This document shows, in pieces, positions 17,887-26,911 of a stretch of DNA of 64,000 nucleotides. A model generated the notes under the pieces. It was given only the letters and a program-made list of their open reading frames with translations. It was not told the origin of the DNA and ran no database searches. The position numbers and the translations under genes are program-made. The stretch's first letter is position 1. Each line of letters starts with the position of its first letter. The stretch is from Herbaspirillum sp. SJZ106 (GTDB taxonomy: Bacteria; Pseudomonadota; Gammaproteobacteria; Burkholderiales; Burkholderiaceae_D), in the NCBI RefSeq assembly GCF_006715495.1, contig NZ_VFNI01000001.1:62001-126000 (forward strand), given 5' to 3'.

Positions 17887-17904
17887 TCAATTCACGGAGA
17901 CAAC

Positions 17905-18675
17905 ATGAACCAAAGCGATAGCGGCGCCCGCGTGGCGCTCGTGACGGGCGGAGCCATGGGCATCGGCGCCGCGATTTGCCAGCAACTGGCGGCCAAGGGC
18001 TATACCGTCCTGGTATCGGACATCAACCTGGAGGCTGCCGGCAAGACCGCCGCCGCCCTGGTCGGGGCGGGCCACAAGGCGGCGCCGCTGCAGATGGACA
18101 TGGGCAGCCCGGAGTCGATCGCCAAGGCCTTCGCCGCCGTCGAGAAGGATTACGGCCGCTGCGACGTGCTGGTCAACAACGCCGGCATCGCCAAGACCTA
18201 TCCCTTCCTCGACTTCCCCATCGACAACTGGGTGCAGACCATGAACATCAACGTCACCGGCGTGCTGGTGGCGGGACAACTGGCGGCGCGCCTGATGCTG
18301 AAGAACAAGTGGGGCCGCATCGTCAACATTTCGTCGATCTCAGGCATCCGCGCCGGCGCCGGACGCACCGCCTACGGCACCTCGAAGTCGGCGGTGATCG
18401 GCCTGACGCGCCAGATGGCCATCGAGCTGGCCCAGCATGGCATCACCGTCAACAGCGTGGCGCCGGGCCCGGTCGATACTCCCATGACGCAGGCCATCCA
18501 CTCGGAAGAGACGCGCCAGAGCTACTACCGGCTGGTGCCGATGCGCCGCTACGGCAGCACCGACGAGATCGCCGCCGCCGTGACCTTCCTGGCCGGCGAC
18601 GAGTCGTCCTACATCACCGGCCATGTGATCCCGGTCGACGGCGGCTTTGTCGCCGGCGGCGTGCTGGATATCTGA
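17905..18675 (+). CDS. Short-chain dehydrogenase/reductase (classical SDR)
   Basis: A 256-residue NAD(P)-dependent oxidoreductase. Motifs: cofactor-binding TGGAMGIGAAI (about residues 14-24), NNAG, catalytic serine in NISSISG and YGTSK with the Tyr-Lys pair. The aspartate in LVSDINLEA at the end of the second strand favours NAD(H). C-terminal ITGHVIPVDGGF is typical. In the TRAP/thiolase/CoA-ligase context it could oxidise a hydroxy group of the imported acid or its CoA ester; this is inference. A second SDR gene follows 14 bp downstream. Confidence 0.92.
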   Translation: MNQSDSGARVALVTGGAMGIGAAICQQLAAKGYTVLVSDINLEAAGKTAAALVGAGHKAAPLQMDMGSPESIAKAFAAVEKDYGRCDVLVNNAGIAKTYPFLDFPIDNWVQTMNINVTGVLVAGQLAARLMLKNKWGRIVNISSISGIRAGAGRTAYGTSKSAVIGLTRQMAIELAQHGITVNSVAPGPVDTPMTQAIHSEETRQSYYRLVPMRRYGSTDEIAAAVTFLAGDESSYITGHVIPVDGGFVAGGVLDI

Positions 18676-18689
18676 ACGAGGAGACTGAC

Positions 18690-19487
18690 ATGCAAAAACA
18701 GATGGAAGACAAGGTCATCATCGTCACCGGCGCCGGTTCGGTGGGCGAGGGTTGGGGCAACGGCAAGGCCGCCGCGGCGCTGTATGCGCGCGAAGGCGGC
18801 AAGGTGCTGGCGGTGGACCGCAGCATCGAGGCCGCCAGGCAGACCCAGGAGATCATCCGCAGCGAAGGCGGCGTATGCGAGGTGATCGCTGCCGACGTTT
18901 CGAAGTCGGCGGACGTGAAGGCGATTGCCGATGCGGCCATGGACTACTTCGGCCGGGTCGACGTGCTGCATAACAATGTCGGCATCGCCGAGACCGGCGG
19001 CCCGGTGGAAACCAGCGAAGAGAGCTGGAACCGCCTGGTGGCGGTCAACCAGACCAGCCTGTTCCTGACCCACAAGTTCGTGCTGCCGATCATGGAGAAG
19101 CAGAAGAAGGGCGCCATCGTCAACATTTCGTCGCTGGCGGCGTTGCGCTGGATCGGCTTTCCTTATCTGGGTTATACCGCGACCAAGGCGGCGATCCTGG
19201 CGTTCACCAAGAACGTGGCGATGCAGTATGCGCCGGTGGGGATTCGCGCCAATTGCGTGCTGCCGGGGCTGATGGATACGCCGATGATCCGCGAGCCGCT
19301 GAAGGCTTCCTATGGCGGTGACATCGAGGCGATGCGGGCCAAGCGGCATGCGCAGTGTCCGATGGGGTTCATGGGGGATGCCTGGGATGTGGCGCATGCT
19401 TCCTTGTTTTTGGCTTCTGATAATGCGCGCTATATCACGGGGTTGGATTTGATTGTGGATGGTGGGTTGTCGTTGAAGTGCACTTGA
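18690..19487 (+). CDS. Short-chain dehydrogenase/reductase with extended glycine motif
   Basis: A 265-residue SDR. The cofactor loop reads TGAGSVGEGWGNGKA, longer than the classical TGxxxGxG, a variant that occurs in some SDR groups. Catalytic residues are in NISSLAALR and YTATK. ATG 18690 follows GAGGAG at eight bases. It is the last gene of the sigma-54 TRAP operon. Codon choice changes clearly in the final 250 bases: C-ending codons give way to G- and T-ending ones as the gene approaches the dispersed repeat at 19524. Substrate unknown. Confidence 0.9.
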   Translation: MQKQMEDKVIIVTGAGSVGEGWGNGKAAAALYAREGGKVLAVDRSIEAARQTQEIIRSEGGVCEVIAADVSKSADVKAIADAAMDYFGRVDVLHNNVGIAETGGPVETSEESWNRLVAVNQTSLFLTHKFVLPIMEKQKKGAIVNISSLAALRWIGFPYLGYTATKAAILAFTKNVAMQYAPVGIRANCVLPGLMDTPMIREPLKASYGGDIEAMRAKRHAQCPMGFMGDAWDVAHASLFLASDNARYITGLDLIVDGGLSLKCT

Positions 19488-19523
19488 TTTTATTGGCTGT
19501 TGTTTTGGTATTGGCGGTGGGCT

Positions 19524-19818
19524 GGGTAGTCTGGTCTTGCTGCTGGTCGATGTACTGGCTCTATGTTTTTCTTTCTCCGGTCGGAGCGGAGCGCCGGGGG
19601 CGGCCCGGCAGCCGCTCACTTTCTTTGGCCCGCCAAAGAAAGTAAGCAAAGAAAGGCGGCCCCTAAGTGCCAGCCCCTTCGGGGTGCCCGCCGGAGCGCG
19701 GTAAAAAATGGGCAAGGCAGAGTCGCTGCGCTCCGACTGCCTCGCTGATCCATTTTTTACCGTGCTCCGGCGGCTGGCCCACAAGGGGAAATCGTTACCG
19801 GCTCGCCTTCGGCATTGC
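19524..19818 (+). repeat. Dispersed structured repeat, copy A
   Basis: About 295 bp starting GGGTAGTCTGG. In order: GCCGGG/CCCGGC hairpin near 19592; perfect 12-bp hairpin ACTTTCTTTGGC/GCCAAAGAAAGT at 19618-19643; UUCG-type hairpin CCCCTTCGGGG at 19674-19684; and a nested long hairpin with 22-nt arms 19690-19711 and 19750-19771 (one G-T pair) around an inner stem. It ends in a GCCTTCGGCAT tail. Other copies are at 28755, 53711 and 54111 (inverted). The open frame on the opposite strand is a by-product of the repeat. It fills most of the 466-bp gap 19488-19953. Confidence 0.9.
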
Positions 19819-19896
19819 CTTGTCTCATGCTCGCCTTCGGCCTCGCGGTGCTTGCTTCTCGCCTGCGGCTTCGGTGTTTTTGATCGCTATCGTAGC

Positions 19897-19932
19897 GACG
19901 CTGGGTCCTGACGAAAATCAGGACCCAGCGTC
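19897..19932. terminator. 15-bp perfect stem-loop between the repeat and the LysR gene
   Basis: Arms GACGCTGGGTCCTGA (19897-19911) and its complement (19918-19932) around CGAAAA, 22 bp past the LysR stop codon. There is no clear T-tract, so it may be a terminator or a protective mRNA end. Confidence 0.55.
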
Positions 19933-19953
19933 GTTCAGCATTCCACATCAGCT

Positions 19954-20856
19954 TCAACTCCCCACCGGCCGCAACTTCCTCCATACCTCCACCGCCGTAT
20001 CCGCGAATGTCCGGATACAGGGATTCGAATTCTCCTTGTTCCAGATCACGGCCACTTCCACCATCGGCGCATTGCGCAGCGGTTTGAATACGGTGGTTTC
20101 CAGGTGCATCGCCTGCATCGAGGTCGGTACCAGCGCTACGCCCAGGCCTTCGCCGACCAGGTTGACGATGGTTTGCTGCAGGTTGGCTTCGAGCACGATG
20201 CGCGGGCGGAAGCCGTTGGACTGGCAGTGGTTGACGATGATGTCGAACACCACCGGGGCGATGCTGCGGGGGATGCTGATGAAGGAGTCCTCGGCCAGTT
20301 CGGCTACCGAAATCTCTGGCTTGTCCGCCAGCCGGTGCTCGCGCGGCAGTACCGCCAGCAGCGGTTCGGCGTAGATCGTGTGACTGACCAGGCGGCTGCA
20401 GTCTTCGGGGCGGTACATGATGCCGACGTCGACCCGCTCGTCTTCGATGTCGGTGGCCAGCAGGTTGGGGACGTATTCGGTCAGGCGCATGTCGACTTCG
20501 GGGAAGGCGGCCGAGTAATGGCGCGTGACCGAGGGCAGGATGTTATAGGCCGAGGACATCATGAAGCCGACCTTCAGCGAGCCGCTCTTGCCGGTGCTGG
20601 ATGACGATACGTTACGTTTCGCCCGTTCCAGTGCCTTGAAAATTTCTGTTGTGTCGCGATAAAAATATTTGCCGGCCGGGGTCAGCTGGATGGCGCGTTT
20701 GCTGCGGTCGAACAATTGCGCGCCCAGCTCCTTCTCCAGGGCCGCAATCTGCCGTGTGAGCGGGGGTTGCGAGATATGCAACAGCGCTGCGGCGCGTCCG
20801 AAATGGAGCGTTTCTGCTACGGTGCGGAAATAGGTCAGGTGTCTCAGTTCTATCAT
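19954..20856 (-). CDS. LysR-family regulator, BenM/CatM-like
   Basis: A 300-residue LysR protein. The HTH is in MIELRHLTYFRTVAETLHFG…AALLHISQPPLTRQIAALE, the exact style of the BenM/CatM/CbnR group. The effector domain begins near residue 90 (GSLKVGFMMSSAYNILPSV). ATG 20856 is chosen because the homologous start MIELRHL falls there; 29 upstream codons have no LysR similarity. An ATAC-N7-GTAT palindrome lies immediately upstream. It is divergent from the sigma-54 activator gene at 21032 and convergent with the TRAP/SDR operon. It may sense the pathway acid or a CoA ester and may control itself or the activator. Confidence 0.9.
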   Translation of the reverse strand: MIELRHLTYFRTVAETLHFGRAAALLHISQPPLTRQIAALEKELGAQLFDRSKRAIQLTPAGKYFYRDTTEIFKALERAKRNVSSSSTGKSGSLKVGFMMSSAYNILPSVTRHYSAAFPEVDMRLTEYVPNLLATDIEDERVDVGIMYRPEDCSRLVSHTIYAEPLLAVLPREHRLADKPEISVAELAEDSFISIPRSIAPVVFDIIVNHCQSNGFRPRIVLEANLQQTIVNLVGEGLGVALVPTSMQAMHLETTVFKPLRNAPMVEVAVIWNKENSNPCIRTFADTAVEVWRKLRPVGS

Positions 20857-20859
20857 TTG

Positions 20860-20874
20860 ATACCTTGAAGGTAT
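20860..20874. promoter_or_regulatory. LysR operator, ATAC-N7-GTAT
   Basis: ATACCTTGAAGGTAT is a perfect palindrome around a central G and fits the ATAC-N7-GTAT consensus known for BenM/CatM. It lies four bases before the LysR start codon, overlapping its ribosome-binding region, so autorepression is the simplest reading. Confidence 0.65.
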
Positions 20875-21031
20875 TGATTGTGTCTGTACATTGTATTGGA
20901 AGTCATCGGATTGTCTCGTTATTCTTCGACGCAGAGGTGACACATTGCGATCGCCTCAGTGCGATCGTCAGGCGTCACAAGCGCCGTCGCCGTAGATAAG
21001 AAGAAAAAGCAGTTCAAGACAGGAGACAATC

Positions 21032-22150
21032 ATGCCGACACAAACGGTAGCGTTACCTTTGGCAAAAAACGACGTCAGAACAGCTCGTTCGAATTCCCCC
21101 CGTTATCGTTCAATCGACCAGCTCACCGGCGGCGATCCGGCCATGCTCGACCTGGTCGAGCGCGGCAAGCGCCTGATCGATCGCGGCATTCCCGTTCTTA
21201 TCCTCGGCGAGACCGGCACCGGCAAGGAATACCTGTCGCGCGCCCTGCATGAATACAGCGAGCGCCGCCGGGCCGCCTGGGTGGCGGTCAATTGCGCGTC
21301 CATTCCCGAGAGCCTGGCCGAGAGCGAACTGTTCGGTTATTGCAAGGGCGCCTTTTCCGGCGCGCTGCCGGGCGGCATGAAAGGCCGGGTGCAGCAGGCC
21401 GACGGCGGCACGCTGTTCCTGGACGAGATCGGCGACATGCCGTTTGCGTTGCAGACGCGCCTGTTGCGCGTGCTCTCCGAGCGCGAAGTGATCCCGCTGG
21501 GCGCGCCGCATCCGGTGCCGGTGGATGTGCAACTGATCTGCGCCACGCACCAGGACCTGAAGACGCTGATCGCCGAAGGGCGTTTCCGCGAAGACCTTTA
21601 CTACCGCATCGCCGGCGGTGTGCTGCGCCTGCCGGCGCTGCGCGAGCGCGCCGACCGCCGCCGCCTGATCATGCAGATGATCGCCGACGAGCTGGGCGGC
21701 GGGGCCGGCGAACACGTGATCGCGCCGGCCGCCTTGCAGCGCATGCTGGCTTATCCGTGGCCGGGCAACCTGCGCCAGATGCATGCGGTGATCCGCTACA
21801 GCTGCGCGGTGATGAATGACGGGCGCATCGAAGTGCGCGATTTGCCCGAAGAACTGATGCAATTCACGGCGGCGAATTTGACCCAGATCGTGGGCCATAC
21901 CGGCCTCGCCGCCAATGTCCGTCCCATCGTGCCACAAGCCGATGCGGCGGCGTTTCCCTCCCGCCAATCAGGCGACCCGCTCCGGGATGAGCGCACGCGC
22001 GTTATCGATGCGCTGGTCGGCAGCCGCTGGAACATCTCCGCCGCCTCGCGGCAACTGGGGATGTGCCGCGCCTCGCTGTATCGCAAGTTGCGCCAATTGG
22101 ATATTCCGCATGTGCGCGACCAGGCGATGCCGGCGTATGCCGTCGCCTGA
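21032..22150 (+). CDS. Sigma-54-dependent activator (AAA+ and Fis-type HTH) without a sensor domain
   Basis: A 372-residue bacterial enhancer-binding protein. After about 28 residues the AAA+ domain starts directly: Walker A GETGTGKE (59-66), sigma-54 contact loop GAFSGA (106-111, usual form GAFTGA), Walker B GGTLFLDEIGD (126-136) and FREDLYYRI. The C-terminal Fis-type HTH ends NISAASRQLGMCRASLYRKL, resembling AcoR. No GAF, PAS or receiver domain precedes it, as in PspF, so control must come from expression or a partner. A good ribosome site (AGGAGA) precedes ATG 21032. It is the likely activator of the two sigma-54 promoters at 14394 and 14745, though not adjacent to them. Confidence 0.9.
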   Translation: MPTQTVALPLAKNDVRTARSNSPRYRSIDQLTGGDPAMLDLVERGKRLIDRGIPVLILGETGTGKEYLSRALHEYSERRRAAWVAVNCASIPESLAESELFGYCKGAFSGALPGGMKGRVQQADGGTLFLDEIGDMPFALQTRLLRVLSEREVIPLGAPHPVPVDVQLICATHQDLKTLIAEGRFREDLYYRIAGGVLRLPALRERADRRRLIMQMIADELGGGAGEHVIAPAALQRMLAYPWPGNLRQMHAVIRYSCAVMNDGRIEVRDLPEELMQFTAANLTQIVGHTGLAANVRPIVPQADAAAFPSRQSGDPLRDERTRVIDALVGSRWNISAASRQLGMCRASLYRKLRQLDIPHVRDQAMPAYAVA

Positions 22151-22253
22151 ACCGGCATGGCGCGCGCAAGCCGGGGAGCTTGCGCACGCTGCCGGATACG
22201 TTTGAATCAAGAGGGAACTTCGCCGCATCCGCCGGCGCGGCAGACCACCGTAA

Positions 22254-23321
<1,068 letters not shown>

Positions 23322-23428
23322 TACCGGCTCTAGTCGCGACCAGTAGCATCATGGCAGGACGCGCTTGCAAGCGCGCCCTGGACAGGCCGGCGCGAAGCGG
23401 TGCTTCGCGAAACCCCGGCCAGCCTGCA

Positions 23429-23460
23429 TTGGATCAAGGCCAACAAGCTGGTTTAGTCGC
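23429..23460 (+). pseudogene. Fragment of a duplicated ilvC tail (first piece)
   Basis: GGATCAAGGCCAACAAGCTG and the following bases repeat the ilvC 3' end at 23281-23302 with two changes, then break off at GGTT followed by TAGTCGC. It is the upstream part of a second ilvC tail; the downstream part resumes at 23659. Confidence 0.75.
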
Positions 23461-23489
23461 AAAAAAAAAGTAAAGGACGCTTCTGCGTT

Positions 23490-23524
23490 AATGCCGTTCA
23501 GTTAAGCGCTGAACGGCATTTTTG
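23490..23524 (+). terminator. Hairpin terminator after ilvC
   Basis: 12-bp stem AATGCCGTTCAG/CTGAACGGCATT with a 7-nt loop followed by TTTTTG. A degraded version of the same hairpin accompanies the second REP-like element near 58898-58923, so it may belong to a mobile composite rather than to ilvC itself. Confidence 0.75.
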
Positions 23525-23541
23525 TTTGTGGAGTCCAGATT

Positions 23542-23651
23542 CCGTTCGCCCTGAGTAGCTGCGCAGCAGCGTATCGAAGGGCAGGCAAGAGCGCCAACGC
23601 TTGTACGCTGGCTTCGATACGGCCCTGGCGGGCCTACTCAGCCCGAACGGG
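23542..23651 (+). repeat. REP-like palindromic element, copy R1
   Basis: 110 bp with terminal inverted repeats CCGTTCGCCCTGAGTAG and CTACTCAGCCCGAACGG and internal GTATCGAAGGGCAGG / GGCTTCGATACGG. The same element in opposite orientation is at 58749-58857; ends are nearly identical while the central 11-19 bases differ. It lies between the two halves of a duplicated ilvC tail. Confidence 0.88.
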
Positions 23652-23658
23652 GGCCGTG

Positions 23659-23720
23659 AAACTGGTCGGCCAGACCAAGAACTGATCAAGGGCTTTAATC
23701 ACGACCGATAGCATCATGGC
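23659..23720 (+). pseudogene. Fragment of a duplicated ilvC tail (second piece)
   Basis: AAACTGGTCGGCCAGACCAA onward encodes KLVGQTKN-stop, matching the ilvC C-terminus KLVDQTKN. The similarity continues past the stop (CGACCGATAGCATCATGGC versus CGACCAGTAGCATCATGGC at 23337-23355). It is non-functional and now forms the leader region of the next gene. Confidence 0.75.
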
Positions 23721-23806
23721 CGTACACAGTGCCCGTCTCGCACAAGTTGTGCTTGTATGCAGTAACATCGCCACTCCGGTTTTGTTTCCCATTTTTGGAG
23801 TGTCCC

Positions 23807-24451
23807 ATGCAACTGATAGGCATGCTCGATTCGCCCTTCGTGCGTCGCGTCGCGATTTCCCTGCAACTGCTTGGCTTGCCGTTCGAGCACCAGTCGGTAT
23901 CGGTTTTCCGTACCTTCGACCAGTTCCGCGACATCAACCCGGTGGTCAAGGCGCCGACGCTGATTTGCGACGATGGCGTGGTGCTGATGGACTCCACCCT
24001 GATCCTGGAATACGCCGAGGCGTTGTCGGCTTCGGTTTCCGGGCACAGCCTGGTGCCGTCCGATATCGCCGGCCTGCAGCGCTCGCTGCGCGTGACCGGC
24101 CTGGCCTTGGCGGCCAGCGAGAAAAGCGTACAAATCATTTACGAACATAACCTGCGTCCGGCGGAGAAGCTGCACCAGCCCTGGCTGGCGCGCGTGTCGG
24201 GCCAGTTGCTGGCCGCCTATGACGCGCTGGAAGCGGTCTTTGAAAAGCAGCAGGTCGCCGTCGCCAGCGCGACCATCGACCAGGCGGCGCTGACGACGGC
24301 GGTGGCCTGGCAATTCACGCAGAAGATGGTGCCCGATGTCGTGCCGGCGGAACGCTATCCGGCGTTGGCGGCGCTGTCGGCGGCGGCCGAGCAGTTGCCC
24401 GAATTCGCGGCCGCGCCGCATGGCGCAGGGACTTACCGCCAGCCCGCCTGA
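23807..24451 (+). CDS. Glutathione S-transferase family protein
   Basis: A 214-residue cytosolic GST-fold protein. The thioredoxin-like N-domain begins MQLIGMLDSPFVRRVAISLQ with S9 at the usual catalytic/GSH-contact place and continues NPVVKAPTLICDDGVVLMDS, the cis-Pro and GSH-binding SxxI region. The all-helical C-domain follows from about residue 90. ATG 23807 gives the normal GST start; longer frames upstream run into the ilvC-tail fragment. Substrate unknown. Its promoter probably lies within the duplicated ilvC-tail DNA. Confidence 0.9.
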   Translation: MQLIGMLDSPFVRRVAISLQLLGLPFEHQSVSVFRTFDQFRDINPVVKAPTLICDDGVVLMDSTLILEYAEALSASVSGHSLVPSDIAGLQRSLRVTGLALAASEKSVQIIYEHNLRPAEKLHQPWLARVSGQLLAAYDALEAVFEKQQVAVASATIDQAALTTAVAWQFTQKMVPDVVPAERYPALAALSAAAEQLPEFAAAPHGAGTYRQPA

Positions 24452-24488
24452 GGCGCGCTGGCGCGCTTGTTGTGCTTATTGATTGCGC

Positions 24489-24974
24489 TTATTCGGCCAG
24501 CAGCTTCTCGATGTCGGACACCATTTCCTCGGGGCGGGTCTGCGGCGCGTAGCGCTTGTAGACGCTGCCGTCCTTGCGCACCAGGAACTTGGTGAAGTTC
24601 CATTTGATCGCCTTGCTGCCCAGCAGGCCGGGCGCTTCCTTCTTGAGGAACTTGAACAGCGGCGCGGCATTGTCGCCATTGACGTCGATCTTGGCGAACA
24701 GCGGAAAGCTCACGCCGTAGTTTTTCTCGCAGAAGGCGCCGATCTCCTCGGCGTTGCCCGGTTCCTGCGCACCGAACTGGTTGCAGGGAAAGGCCATCAC
24801 CGCCAGGCCGCGTTCCTTGAACTGGCGGTGGATGTGTTCCAGCCCGTTATATTGGGGGGTGAAGCCGCACTTGCTGGCTGTATTGGCGATCAGCATTACC
24901 TTCCCGCGCAGCTGTTCCAGCGGGAATTCGGTATCGTCAGCCAGTTTCGGCTGGAATTCGTAGACGGTTGTCAT
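24489..24974 (-). CDS. Glutathione peroxidase family (thiol peroxidase)
   Basis: A 161-residue peroxidase reducing hydroperoxides, in bacteria usually with thioredoxin. Catalytic tetrad visible: C36 in NTASKCGFTPQY, Q70 in FPCNQFGAQEPG, and W125-N126 in KWNFTKFLV. C82 in FCEKNYG is a likely resolving cysteine, as in BtuE-type and plant GPx. Convergent with the GST gene upstream and co-oriented with pilT. Confidence 0.94.
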   Translation of the reverse strand: MTTVYEFQPKLADDTEFPLEQLRGKVMLIANTASKCGFTPQYNGLEHIHRQFKERGLAVMAFPCNQFGAQEPGNAEEIGAFCEKNYGVSFPLFAKIDVNGDNAAPLFKFLKKEAPGLLGSKAIKWNFTKFLVRKDGSVYKRYAPQTRPEEMVSDIEKLLAE

Positions 24975-25022
24975 GGCAGCCCCTGAGTCTTTGCTGGGCG
25001 TATTTTAGCGTGAACCCCTTTC

Positions 25023-26066
25023 TCACAAGGGGAAATAATCGGGCGAGCGGGCGTGGCTGCGGGCCGTTTCCAGCGAGATGCGATCGCGGTGCACCAGTTC
25101 TCCCATGCTGCCTTCCAGGGTTTGCATGCCCATGCCGGTGGCGGTCTGGATGGCCGAATACATTTGCGCGGTCTTGCCTTCGCGGATCAGGTTGCGGATC
25201 GCCGGGGTGCACAGCATGATCTCGTGCGCCGCCACCCGGCCGTTGCCGTCGAGCGTCTTGAGCAGCGTTTGCGAAATCACCGCCTGCAGCGATTCGGCCA
25301 GCATGGCGCGCGCGCTTTCCTTTTCGCCGGCGGGGAAGGCGTCGACGATACGGTCCACGGTCTTGGCGGCCGAGGCGGTGTGCAGCGTGCCGAACACCAG
25401 ATGGCCGGTTTCGGCGGCGGTCAGCGCCAGGCGGATGGTTTCGGCGTCGCGCAGTTCGCCTACCAGCAATACATCGGGATCCTCGCGCAGCGCCGCCCGC
25501 AGCGCATTGGCGAAGGAACGCGTATGCACGCCGACCTCGCGCTGGCTGACCAGCGAGCGGCGCGGTTCGTGGACGAACTCGATCGGATCCTCGATGGTGA
25601 GGATATGGGCCGCGCGATGCTCGTTGATGTGGTTGACCATGGCGGCGAGCGTGGTGCTCTTGCCCGAACCGGTCGGGCCGGTTACCAGCACCAGCCCGCG
25701 TGGGCGCGCTGCCAGGTCGGCGCAGATGGCCGGTGCGCCGGCACTGTCCAGGGTCGGGATCTGTTGCGGGATGTGCCGTATGGCGATGGCCGCGCCGCGC
25801 TGTTGCCGGAAGGCATTGATGCGGAACCGCCCCAGGGACTGATGCTGGAACGAGAAATCGCATTCCAGCCGTTCGGCGTAGGCGCGCCGCTGTTCCTCGT
25901 TCATCAGCGACAGCAGCATCCCCTGCAGCAGTTCGTCTGACAGGGGGCTGAGATTGATGCGGCGAATGTCGCCATGCACGCGCAGCATGGGCGGCAAACC
26001 GGCCGACAGATGCAGGTCGGAAGCCTGGTTTCTGACGCCAAATGCCAGTAGTCCGGCAATGTCCAT
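25023..26066 (-). CDS. pilT: Type IV pilus retraction ATPase family (PilT)
   Basis: A 347-residue hexameric ATPase powering twitching retraction at the inner-membrane base of type IV pili. Visible are the N-terminal PAS-like domain (ASDLHLSAGLPPMLRVHG), Walker A GPTGSGKST (130-138), Asp box ILTIEDPIEFVH, Walker B DPDVLLVGELRD and His box GHLVFGTLHTASAAKTVDRI. It is closer to PilT than PilU in length and the AIRNLIREGK segment. Divergent from yggS with a 75-bp gap, the usual bacterial pilT-yggS-proC neighbourhood. Confidence 0.93.
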   Translation of the reverse strand: MDIAGLLAFGVRNQASDLHLSAGLPPMLRVHGDIRRINLSPLSDELLQGMLLSLMNEEQRRAYAERLECDFSFQHQSLGRFRINAFRQQRGAAIAIRHIPQQIPTLDSAGAPAICADLAARPRGLVLVTGPTGSGKSTTLAAMVNHINEHRAAHILTIEDPIEFVHEPRRSLVSQREVGVHTRSFANALRAALREDPDVLLVGELRDAETIRLALTAAETGHLVFGTLHTASAAKTVDRIVDAFPAGEKESARAMLAESLQAVISQTLLKTLDGNGRVAAHEIMLCTPAIRNLIREGKTAQMYSAIQTATGMGMQTLEGSMGELVHRDRISLETARSHARSPDYFPL

Positions 26067-26141
26067 TTATAATCCTTGCAAGGAAAGCACTCAGCAATCT
26101 ATTTATATTCCCCGCAGCCGAGCCCCTCCCGGCACCGGATT

Positions 26142-26843
26142 ATGTCGCCAATCGCCAAAAACTTGCAACACGTGCAATGCCAGATCGCAGTCTCCGCGGA
26201 ACGCGCGCATCGCACACCGTCATCGATACAATTGCTGGCCGTCTCCAAGACCTTCGGCGCCGATGCGGTGATGGCGGCGGTGCAGGCGGGGCAACTGGCC
26301 TTCGGGGAGAATTACCTGCAGGAAGCGCTGGAGAAGATCGCCGCGATGAAAGCGCTGGCGCCGGCGGCGCAGCTGCAGTGGCATTTCATCGGCCCGATCC
26401 AGAGCAACAAGACCCGGTCGATAGCCGAGAGCTTCGACTGGGTGCATTCGGTGGACCGCGAAAAGATTGCCCGCCGGCTGTCGGAACAGCGCCCGCCGGA
26501 ACTGGGAGCGCTCAACATCTGTCTGCAGGTCAACATCAGCGGCGAGCCGAGCAAGAGCGGCCTGGCGCCGGAAGAACTGCCCGCGGTCGCGGCGCAGGTG
26601 GCGGCATTGCCCAACCTGGCGCTGCGCGGGCTGATGGCGATCCCCGCGCCCAGCGGCGACGTCGCGCGCCAGCGCGCGGCCTTCGCCGCGGTGCGCGGCC
26701 TGTATGAGTCGCTGCGCGCCGATGGCTTGCCGCTGGACACGCTGTCGATGGGCATGTCGGCGGACCTGGAAGCGGCGGTGGCCGAAGGGGCCACCATCGT
26801 GCGTATCGGCAGCGCCATCTTCGGTGCGCGCAATTACGTGTAA
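26142..26843 (+). CDS. yggS: PLP homeostasis protein, YggS family
   Basis: A 233-residue single-domain PLP-binding TIM-barrel protein controlling free pyridoxal phosphate and amino-acid balance. The PLP lysine is K36 in LLAVSKTF; GENYLQEA, WHFIGPIQSNK, LQVNISGEPSKSG and SMGMSADLEAAVAEGAT-type motifs are all present. Start ATG 26142 gives MSPIAKNL, the family N-terminus. Upstream of proC in the classic yggS-proC pair. Confidence 0.95.
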   Translation: MSPIAKNLQHVQCQIAVSAERAHRTPSSIQLLAVSKTFGADAVMAAVQAGQLAFGENYLQEALEKIAAMKALAPAAQLQWHFIGPIQSNKTRSIAESFDWVHSVDREKIARRLSEQRPPELGALNICLQVNISGEPSKSGLAPEELPAVAAQVAALPNLALRGLMAIPAPSGDVARQRAAFAAVRGLYESLRADGLPLDTLSMGMSADLEAAVAEGATIVRIGSAIFGARNYV

Positions 26844-26911
26844 GCGGCGTTGCGGGGCATCTGCATTTTTTATTGGAACAGCGCTTTACGGCGAAGACAC
26901 AAGGAGTGGAA

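Noticed and set aside
18609-19784. Long minus-strand frame through repeat copy A, with similar ~90-residue frames in copies B (28719-29015) and C (53741-54013)
   Set aside because: The shared protein-like stretch is fully explained by the repeat; it has no ribosome site, its composition is odd, and copy D does not keep the frame. In copy A the frame continues antisense through an SDR gene.
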